Below, one piece after another: positions 1-5,171 of a stretch of DNA of 5,171 nt (positions within the stretch are counted from its first letter, which is position 1; each line of letters opens with the position of its first letter). Source of the DNA: Flavobacteriales bacterium. Its GTDB lineage: Bacteria; Bacteroidota; Bacteroidia; Flavobacteriales_D; Parvicellaceae. The translations under genes and the position numbers were made by a program. The stretch lies in NCBI GenBank assembly GCA_027047735.1, contig JALTUD010000422.1:1-5171 (forward strand), written 5' to 3'. The notes beneath the pieces are model-generated. The model had not been told where the DNA came from. It made no database searches and saw only the letters and a program-made list of their open reading frames with translations.

Positions 1-309
1 AAGTCTTTGCTTGAGTCAATAGCGAGAGGATTCGGTTATCACTACGGAATGAAAAAGAAAGTTAGGGTAAATACCATTTCACAGTCGCCAACGGTAACCA
101 CGGCAGGAAGTGGAGTAGGGGGATTTGATAAATTTATAAGCTACTCTGAGGCTATGAGTCCATTGGGTAATGCCAAAGCAGAAGATTGTGCCAATTACTG
201 CGTAGCTATGTTTTCAGACTTAACACGTTATGTAACGATGCAAAATTTATTTCACGATGGTGGTTTTTCGGCGACCGGTGTAACGCAAGAAGTTATGGAT
301 AAATTTTAG
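1..309 (+). CDS. fabI: Enoyl-[acyl-carrier-protein] reductase (NADH) FabI, 3' part (5' end outside window)
   Basis: FabI reduces the trans-2-enoyl-ACP double bond with NADH in the last step of each round of fatty-acid elongation in the cytoplasm. The frame is open from base 1 to TAG at 307-309 and gives 102 residues, against roughly 260-270 for a full FabI. Visible family features are VRVNTIS at fragment residues 21-27, followed by a Pro-containing loop (SPTVTT, 29-34) where other FabI proteins have the substrate-binding AGPI(R)T segment. Further on come CANYCVAMFSDL (about 61-72) and the terminal HDGGFS block (85-90). Aligned from memory with E. coli FabI, the very first codon (Lys, in KSLLES against KASLEA) falls on the catalytic lysine of the Tyr-x6-Lys pair; the tyrosine lies outside the window. 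The first TTG at position 7 is internal, not a start. FabI is well supported over other short-chain dehydrogenases by the QSPTVTT loop and the tail; the lysine assignment is inference. Confidence 0.93.
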   Translation, partial: KSLLESIARGFGYHYGMKKKVRVNTISQSPTVTTAGSGVGGFDKFISYSEAMSPLGNAKAEDCANYCVAMFSDLTRYVTMQNLFHDGGFSATGVTQEVMDKF

Positions 310-338
310 AATTTGGTGTCCATAAATTTAGAAATGGA

Positions 339-1727
339 ATGAAAAAATCACTGCTAATTTTAATGGTACTTTTTGTGTCTTATTCTTGTACTACAAATAC
401 AGATACAGTAGATACCGATACAACAAATATTGTGTGTTTATGTGACTCTTTAAAAATAATAAACAATATTTCTAATATAGAGGGCTATTCCGAGCGTATT
501 TCTTATTTTCCCGGTGATACGATAAAGATTTATGTAAGTTCAAAAAGTGAAAGGTTTGATGTTGATTTTATTGAACAATCTCTAAAAGCAAGTACCTTAT
601 TGAAATTTACATCATCTAAAGGGGGGGTGCAAAATTACGACCAGTGTTCCTTTAAAAAGGGGTGTAACTGGAACCTTACTGAGAAAATAATTGTTCCCAA
701 CAATATAAGTTCCGGGTATAAAACAATTAAGCTTTCAAATGAATACGGACAATTTCATATTCCAATTATTATTAAGAGTAAATTAAAAAAAGATATTTTG
801 TGTGTAGCTTCTACCAACACTTGGCATGCATACAATGCTTGGGGAGGAGCTAGTTTTTATCGTTATAATTTAATAGATACTTGCACAAACAAACCTAATT
901 ATTCTACTCAGTTGAGTATGAATAGACCTTTAGAGGTTGTGTCAGATTTAAGCTATCAAGGACATTTGTTTGATGCAGAATTAGGATTGATTCATTGGTT
1001 AGAGAAAAAAGGATACAATTTTAATGTCGTTACAGACTTTGATTTACATGAAAATCCCGATATTCTAAAAGGATATAAAATGGTGTTTTTAAATACACAT
1101 AGCGAGTATTGGACTGGGAAAGCATTAAATGGGTTGAAAGAATATGTTCAAAATCAAGGGAATTTATGTTATTTAGGAGCGAATGGTTTGTATTGGAAAG
1201 TTACTATAGATGAAAATATAATTGAATGTCAAAAGGAAAATGGTTTTCATATTAGTGATAGTACTAAAGGTGGCAAGTGGCGTGATTTAGATCGTCCGGA
1301 AGAAAAATTGATAGGTGTTTCCTACAACAGGGCGGGATATAATACTTATATGCCTTATGTTGTGCTTAATGATAAACACTGGTTATATAAAAACACAACC
1401 TTAAAAAACGGTGATTTATTTGGGGAAAGTTTAAATAGAAAGTTTGCTTCAGGTCATGAAACGGATAAGACGACTACTTTATCTCCTCAAAACATAGAGG
1501 TTATTGCAAGAGGAGTAAATCAAGAAGCTATCGATGAATTAGGTAAACCGGGTGCAGATAGGAACGGAGGTGCAAATATGATTATTTATCAGCATCCCTC
1601 CGGTGGCTATGTTTTCTCTAGTGGTTCAATAACGTCCGGTGCTAGTATGCTTATAGATACCAATATGAATATACTAATGACAAATTTAGTAGAAAGGATG
1701 ATTGGACGAGATAGCTTGTCTAAATGA
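339..1727 (+). CDS. Lipoprotein with N,N-dimethylformamidase large-subunit-like catalytic domain
   Basis: This is a complete 462-residue protein. Residues 1-16 are a lipoprotein signal (KK, a hydrophobic core, then VSYS before Cys17), followed by a Thr/Asp-rich linker (18-30). No clear Bacteroidota surface-export signal (clustered acidic residues right after the Cys) is seen, so its side of the membrane is open. Residues about 48-148 look like a beta-sandwich (GYSERISYFPGD at 49-60, SSGY at 124-127). Residues about 152-455 match the C-terminal domain of the dimethylformamidase beta subunit: TWHAYNAWGG (161-170), NRP (195-197), HWLEKKGYN (219-227), HSEYW (254-258), GANGLYW (280-286), WRDLDRPEEKLIG (314-326) and GGYVFSSGS (422-430). 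Known enzymes hydrolyse small amides with a mononuclear iron held by two Tyr and one Glu. Glu256 is the likely Glu; Tyr127, Tyr165 and Tyr174 or Tyr176 are candidates. The substrate is unknown and no small-subunit gene is visible. The start is set by the signal peptide; an ATG at 334 meets a stop after one codon. fabI ends 29 bp upstream, so co-transcription is possible. The gene ends with tandem stops TGA TAA. Confidence 0.82.
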   Translation: MKKSLLILMVLFVSYSCTTNTDTVDTDTTNIVCLCDSLKIINNISNIEGYSERISYFPGDTIKIYVSSKSERFDVDFIEQSLKASTLLKFTSSKGGVQNYDQCSFKKGCNWNLTEKIIVPNNISSGYKTIKLSNEYGQFHIPIIIKSKLKKDILCVASTNTWHAYNAWGGASFYRYNLIDTCTNKPNYSTQLSMNRPLEVVSDLSYQGHLFDAELGLIHWLEKKGYNFNVVTDFDLHENPDILKGYKMVFLNTHSEYWTGKALNGLKEYVQNQGNLCYLGANGLYWKVTIDENIIECQKENGFHISDSTKGGKWRDLDRPEEKLIGVSYNRAGYNTYMPYVVLNDKHWLYKNTTLKNGDLFGESLNRKFASGHETDKTTTLSPQNIEVIARGVNQEAIDELGKPGADRNGGANMIIYQHPSGGYVFSSGSITSGASMLIDTNMNILMTNLVERMIGRDSLSK

Positions 1728-1728
1728 T

Positions 1729-1784
1729 AAAAAGAGATTATTCAATCGGCAGTTTGTATGGTGGTAATTAACGAGAATAATATC
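1729..1784 (-). terminator. Possible intrinsic terminator for the minus-strand operon
   Basis: On the minus strand the arms GATATTATTC (1784-1775) and GAATAATCTC (1743-1734) pair over 10 bp with one mismatch around a 31-nt loop, and the second arm is followed at once by TTTTT (1733-1729). The position suits transcription leaving the 791-residue gene, whose stop lies about 190 bp earlier. It also abuts the end of the convergent lipoprotein gene. The stem is AT-rich (three G:C pairs) and the loop is long, so it would be a weak terminator. The call rests on the arrangement only. Confidence 0.3.
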
Positions 1785-1801
1785 CTGCAATCGCTACACG
1801 T

Positions 1802-1809
1802 TATTTTTG
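1802..1809 (+). promoter_or_regulatory. Isolated Bacteroidota-type -7 motif (TATTTTTG)
   Basis: The octamer fits the TAnnTTTG -7 consensus of Bacteroidota primary-sigma promoters. No TTG-type -33 element is found at the expected distance of about 19-23 bp upstream; the nearest TTTG is at 1753-1756, much too far. There is no credible coding region downstream on the plus strand, only the antisense of the 791-residue gene. It may be chance in AT-rich DNA, or the start of a short non-coding or antisense transcript. Confidence 0.17.
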
Positions 1810-1816
1810 TAAATCT

Positions 1817-1875
1817 ATACCATTTGAATATAGGAAAAACGCTTTATAAGGCTCTTTTCAATGTTTAAATGGTAT
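1817..1875. repeat. 9-bp perfect inverted repeat in the convergent intergenic region
   Basis: ATACCATTT (1817-1825) and AAATGGTAT (1867-1875) are exact reverse complements enclosing 41 nt. Inside, GAAAAACGC (1833-1841) and GCTCTTTTC (1851-1859) can pair imperfectly (seven of nine positions), giving a possible two-tier hairpin. It sits between two convergent genes, where a bidirectional terminator or an RNA structure is plausible. Neither flank has a long T-tract, and a 9-bp match over this distance can arise by chance in AT-rich DNA. Confidence 0.22.
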
Positions 1876-1976
1876 TAGAACTATCCGCTAAATCTTTTGT
1901 TTTTAAAATTAAGAAAACTACACTTTTACTTTTAAGGGTATGTATTAGATTTTCACCAACTATCAACAGAATAATA

Positions 1977-4352
1977 TTAGCGAATCAAATTGATATGCCC
2001 GATATATTCATGCGAATTACCTTCAAAATCTACAGTTTTAAATTTGTAAATATAGACATCTATAGGACAGGGGGTTCCGTTGTTTGTTCCGTCCCACGTC
2101 AAACGATGACCTGTTTCGTTATATATTAATTTTCCCCAACGATCAAAGATGAGCATTTGAACTTCTTTTTCACCGATGAAAGAACCTTTAAAAACATCGT
2201 TAATCCCATCGTTGTTGGGCGAAAATGAATTTGGAATATAGGCTAGATACTCCGGTTTTACAACAAAGTCGCGTAAAAGAGTGTCGGAGCAACCTAAATT
2301 ATCAACGGCTATTAACATGACTTCGTAAACCCCTTCGTTTTCGTATGTATTTTGGTCATTTGTATTAGTAGATGTTTCTCCATTGCCGAAATCCCAATAA
2401 TAATGGGTTGCATTTTCAGAAAGATTACCAAAGTAAATAGGTTTTTTCTCAATACCAAATGAAGGGTTAGTATAGAAATCAGCTCTAGGCTTTTGAACCG
2501 TTACCAGTACGGAATCTAGAACCGAATATGTATTACAAGAATCGTAAACATCTACATAAAAGTAATTAGTATTTCCGGTAGAAACATTTATTTCACTCGT
2601 AGTCTCATTGGTTTGCCATTGGTAACGGTAGGGAGGGGTTCCGTTTTGAGCTGTAACACCAATTACGGCATTACCATATGGACAGATGGTAGTATCTCCG
2701 TTGGGTTGAGTCGTAAGATTAGAAGAAATCACCGTAACAAGTATAGAATCTTCAACCCTGTTGTTACATTCATCAGTTACGGCAACTGAAAAATAATTGG
2801 TTGTTAACGTTTGAACTTCAATTTGTTGTGTGGTTTCGTTGTCGTGATTCCATAGATAATTCAAATTTCCCGCACCTCCGTTTGCCGTAGCAGAAAGTAG
2901 TACCGGACTGTTGGGGCAAAAGACAGTAGTGTCGTTACTTACAGTAAGTGTCAGGGTAGAAAATGGAGTAATAGAAATTGTAGTACTGTCGGTTATAGAT
3001 TGTGTTCCACAAGCATCGGTAACGGTTAATATGTAAGTGGTTTCAGAGGTTGGTGAAACAGTAATTATATCCGTTTGTTCCCCGGTACTCCAATTGTACA
3101 CATAGTCAGGTGTCCCGCCGGAAACTGCCGGAACTAAATCAATAGTAGTTCCCGATAAGCAAGAAAGTTCCTCATCATCAGGCATTATCAGATTGAGAGG
3201 AGTTTGATCGATGATTTCCAGTGTTACATGAAGTGTGTCTTGTTGTCCGCATAAACTATTGTAAATTAATGAAATGGTTAAGTTTTCTGTACCTTCCGGA
3301 ATAGCATCGTTAATTGCAGTAATATTTAAATTAGTACTATTTTGACCTGCCGGAAAGGTAATTGATGTTGGTAGTGTTGAATAGTCAACTCCATTAGTTG
3401 CTGTTCCTGTATAAGACAAGTCAAACGTTTGATTAAAATTAATAGAATCGTGTCGTGTAAATGAAATTGTAGCATCAGAACATCCCTCTAATAGTTGGTT
3501 AAGAGTAACGTTTCCGTCAGAATTTACTTGCGTAGTAGCTTCCATAGGGGGGATACTGGAAAAACTTTGAGCTTCTAAAAAGACTCCCGAATCAAAAACA
3601 CCATCACCAACATCGGCAATGGCAAGTTTAATATGATAGGTTCCGCCACATTGAATCGTAGCAGAGGCCGTTAACACCGTAGTGAAACCATCATATTGTA
3701 CCACTGTGGGGTCATTGTTTTGCGGAGCAGAAAAACCATCACCATTATTGATAAAGTAACTACTATTTAATCCGGCGTTTATATTGTCTATAGTAACGGG
3801 GGTATTTGTTCCGGGAATGAGAGCTATGTTTTGACTTCCACTTATACCCGGACCACTAATCCAAAAAGCAAAAGCGTCATTAAATCCTTGATTTACATAC
3901 TCCGGATATTCCTCTGAGGCAAAAACATAATTGAATGAAATGGTATTTCCCGTTGCTTCAAAATCAAATTCAAGAACAGCAGCATTGTAAGTTGTCGTTC
4001 CTGCATAAGTTTCCAATTGCGAATCACCGGGATAGTTGTTATCTACTCCCGCACCACTTTCATCATTAGGTCCGAAAGGACCTTCTTGTGAACCAAAAAG
4101 ACTCGTTTGATTTTCAACAGTACCGGTTGTCATAATGATACCGGAATTTAGCCCGATGTTTGAATTACTTCCGTCAAAATATCCGATAGCATGGCTATCG
4201 CCCGAATACGTGATGTTGGTTACATTTATTCCACCTCCCAATAAGGTGTTTTGAACCAGATTAGAAGGTGAAATGCTACTATTAGTAACCAACTGACCAA
4301 AACTGTTTATAGCACAAATAAATAACAATATAGAGGTTATATGTTTTCTCAT
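1977..4352 (-). CDS. Secreted multidomain protein: choice-of-anchor L, Calx-beta, Ig/PKD-like repeats, T9SS type B sorting domain
   Basis: This is a complete 791-residue cell-surface or released protein of unknown function. Residues 1-19 form a type I signal peptide (RKH, hydrophobic core, NSFG before Gln20). Residues about 21-266 are a choice-of-anchor L domain: SGIIMTTG (70-77), FASEEYPEYV (144-153), FNDAFAFWISGPG (157-169), YDGFT (220-224), IADVGDGVFDSGVFLEA (245-261). Residues about 290-381 are Calx-beta-like (TATNGVDYS, ITFPAGQ, then PEGTE at 352-356). Three Cys-paired Ig/PKD-like repeats span 388-620. A PKD domain follows (622-699; YYWDFGNGE at 651-659, YENEGVYEV at 670-678). Residues 703-791 are the type B / gliding-motility C-terminal domain: IPNSFSPNNDGINDVF (706-721), FDRWGKLIY (736-744), WDGT (753-756), ending HINLIR. 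Such C-termini direct export across the outer membrane by T9SS. Adhesion or matrix binding is the usual guess for this architecture; no enzyme motif is seen. The ATG lies 5 bp after the stop of the barrel gene, so the two are co-transcribed. Family assignment is firm, role unknown. Confidence 0.93.
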   Translation of the reverse strand: MRKHITSILLFICAINSFGQLVTNSSISPSNLVQNTLLGGGINVTNITYSGDSHAIGYFDGSNSNIGLNSGIIMTTGTVENQTSLFGSQEGPFGPNDESGAGVDNNYPGDSQLETYAGTTTYNAAVLEFDFEATGNTISFNYVFASEEYPEYVNQGFNDAFAFWISGPGISGSQNIALIPGTNTPVTIDNINAGLNSSYFINNGDGFSAPQNNDPTVVQYDGFTTVLTASATIQCGGTYHIKLAIADVGDGVFDSGVFLEAQSFSSIPPMEATTQVNSDGNVTLNQLLEGCSDATISFTRHDSINFNQTFDLSYTGTATNGVDYSTLPTSITFPAGQNSTNLNITAINDAIPEGTENLTISLIYNSLCGQQDTLHVTLEIIDQTPLNLIMPDDEELSCLSGTTIDLVPAVSGGTPDYVYNWSTGEQTDIITVSPTSETTYILTVTDACGTQSITDSTTISITPFSTLTLTVSNDTTVFCPNSPVLLSATANGGAGNLNYLWNHDNETTQQIEVQTLTTNYFSVAVTDECNNRVEDSILVTVISSNLTTQPNGDTTICPYGNAVIGVTAQNGTPPYRYQWQTNETTSEINVSTGNTNYFYVDVYDSCNTYSVLDSVLVTVQKPRADFYTNPSFGIEKKPIYFGNLSENATHYYWDFGNGETSTNTNDQNTYENEGVYEVMLIAVDNLGCSDTLLRDFVVKPEYLAYIPNSFSPNNDGINDVFKGSFIGEKEVQMLIFDRWGKLIYNETGHRLTWDGTNNGTPCPIDVYIYKFKTVDFEGNSHEYIGHINLIR
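2493..3191 (-). repeat. Three tandem Ig/PKD-like protein repeats inside the T9SS cargo gene
   Basis: Residues about 388-461, 468-541 and 545-620 of the encoded protein share one pattern. Each has a Cys near the start, a hydrophobic strand, a Gly-rich turn (GGTPDY, GGAGNL, NGTPPY), then Y-x-W (YNW, YLW, YQW). After these come a T-T-Y or T-N-Y strand, V-(T/Y)-D-x-C, and a closing DS-x-(L/T)-(V/I) strand. The Cys pairs are 398/448, 479/529 and 557/606, spaced 50, 50 and 49 residues, with a repeat period of about 78-81. Disulfides within each module are inferred from this spacing. The copies are diverged, so they represent old duplications rather than a recent DNA repeat. The fold is closest to Ig-like, PKD-like or SprB-type repeats common in Bacteroidota adhesins. 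Confidence 0.85.
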
Positions 4353-4357
4353 TTACA

Positions 4358-5171
4358 TCAGAACGAAGTTACGCTCGATTGGTTGCCTTTTAGTCGAGCG
4401 TTTAAATGGTACCTTACCCCAAAATTTATACCATAATTTGAATACTTTTTTGTTATTATATACCCCTCATTAGTAATAGGTGTTTTACCTACGGTATAGT
4501 TCAGCTCTCCAAAGCAATCAAATGAGGATGAAATGGCTATATTTAAAGTAGCAGTTCCCAAGTAACTGATGAATGATGAGCGAAGCATATCATTTTGTTT
4601 GTAAAGTAAACTAGTTTCAATTCCTTTGTTGTAATAAATGTCAAATTTCTCGTTGTTTTGGTAGCGTTTAAGGTAAGTTCCTTTTACTCCCGTTACTCTA
4701 TTGTAAACAAAACCTCCCGATAAAGCTAATGTAAATACTGAGTAGTGAAACTGATAACCTAACGAAACAGGAATAGAAGCATAAGAGTATGTATTAAATT
4801 TGTCGTTCTCTAAGTGGTTAATTAATTCTTCATTATCTTCCGTGTAAAAAACATAGTGAGCAGAATCTTTAGCCAAAATTTGAACACCGCTAATTTCATC
4901 TAATTCAAAGGCTTCCTCAAGGAAATCTCCTTCAATTTCCTCATGTTTATACATCGGTTTGTAGTCTATAATTCTGTTATTTTGTACACCTAAAGAAAAT
5001 ATAATATTTTTCCATTCTGCATTCCCACGAACACCAAATTCCATTCCACTGTTTTGATAACCTTTATTGGTGTAGAAATCCCACCAATTTGCTTCATATT
5101 TTTTATCCACTTGATTTATAATATTCACTTTGTTATAAGGCGTCATATACGCATCAAACGAAAAATTTATC
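4358..5171 (-). CDS. Outer-membrane beta-barrel protein, C-terminal part (5' end outside window)
   Basis: The frame ends with TGA at 4360-4358 and stays open to the right edge, giving about 270 residues. The ATG at 5146 is preceded by eight in-frame codons (INFSFDAY) without a stop, so it is probably internal. Counting from that Met, alternating polar/hydrophobic strands rich in aromatics and Gly suggest a barrel: GMEFGVRGNAEW (34-45), NIIFSLGVQ (47-55), SYASIPVSLGYQFHY (121-135), VFTLALSGGFVYN (137-149), TATLNIAISSSF (198-209), FGELNYTVG (212-220) and a closing strand YGINFGVRYHL (238-248). A 50-residue acidic insertion (about 68-118) would be a large loop. This matches the general outer-membrane beta-barrel superfamily of Bacteroidota. 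Some family members carry an N-terminal anti-sigma-like region and one membrane helix, which cannot be checked here. No PorP/SprF hallmark is seen. It precedes the T9SS cargo gene by 5 bp, which suggests a shared role in the envelope. The exact function is unknown. Confidence 0.75.
   Translation of the reverse strand, partial: INFSFDAYMTPYNKVNIINQVDKKYEANWWDFYTNKGYQNSGMEFGVRGNAEWKNIIFSLGVQNNRIIDYKPMYKHEEIEGDFLEEAFELDEISGVQILAKDSAHYVFYTEDNEELINHLENDKFNTYSYASIPVSLGYQFHYSVFTLALSGGFVYNRVTGVKGTYLKRYQNNEKFDIYYNKGIETSLLYKQNDMLRSSFISYLGTATLNIAISSSFDCFGELNYTVGKTPITNEGYIITKKYSNYGINFGVRYHLNARLKGNQSSVTSF

Noticed and set aside
310..338. Separate promoter between fabI and the lipoprotein gene
   Set aside because: The 29 bp contain TTTG and TAAATTT-like pieces, but their spacing (about 6 bp) does not fit a -33/-7 pair; read-through from fabI or a promoter inside it is more likely.
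1869..2129. 86-codon plus-strand open frame across the convergent region
   Set aside because: Half of it lies antisense to the conserved sorting domain of the 791-residue protein, its composition looks non-coding, and it resembles no family I know.
4308..4352. Lipoprotein signal in the 791-residue protein (Cys13)
   Set aside because: The residues before Cys13 (LFI) do not fit a lipobox, while NSFG before Gln20 is a typical type I cleavage site in Bacteroidota, consistent with T9SS export.
4358..5146. Treating the ATG at 5146 as the true start of the barrel protein
   Set aside because: The frame continues upstream without a stop to the window edge, and the sequence after this Met has no signal peptide, as an outer-membrane protein would need.
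4358..5171. Calling the barrel protein PorP/SprF
   Set aside because: It would fit the type B cargo next door, but no PorP/SprF hallmark is visible in the part present and the large acidic insertion is not expected for that family.
1..5171. Defence system, CRISPR array, mobile element or RNA gene
   Set aside because: No repeat-spacer pattern, transposase, terminal repeats, tRNA or rRNA sequence, or nuclease/toxin motif was recognised on either strand.

Overview
The window looks like a piece of an AT-rich Bacteroidota chromosome, most likely from Flavobacteriia or a close relative. Four things point there. The large minus-strand protein ends in a type IX secretion (T9SS) type B / gliding-motility C-terminal sorting domain and also carries choice-of-anchor L, Calx-beta and PKD modules. 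Its mature form starts with Gln after a type I signal peptide. Gene starts lack Shine-Dalgarno sequences. The FabI tail resembles the Bacteroidota form of the enzyme. I cannot name the genus.

Layout. Positions 1-309 (+) hold the C-terminal 102 residues of FabI, the enoyl-ACP reductase of fatty-acid synthesis; the window opens on what is probably the catalytic lysine codon. After 29 bp, positions 339-1727 (+) encode a complete 462-residue lipoprotein whose C-terminal two thirds resemble the large (beta) subunit of N,N-dimethylformamidase, an iron-dependent amidohydrolase. Positions 1728-1976 are a convergent intergenic gap holding only weak signals: a hairpin with a T-tract that could end the minus-strand transcript, a lone promoter-like -7 motif and a 9-bp inverted repeat. 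Positions 1977-4352 (-) encode a complete 791-residue secreted multidomain protein. Just upstream of it on the same strand, separated by 5 bp, is the 3' part (4358-5171) of an outer-membrane beta-barrel protein whose start lies beyond the window.

How the genes fit together. The two minus-strand genes almost certainly form one transcript: an outer-membrane barrel followed by a large T9SS-exported surface or released protein. This suggests, without proving, that they work together at the cell surface. The two plus-strand genes are close enough to be co-transcribed but show no obvious functional link. No RNA gene, CRISPR array, transposon or defence locus is visible. The most unusual item is the dimethylformamidase-like catalytic domain carried on a stand-alone lipoprotein.
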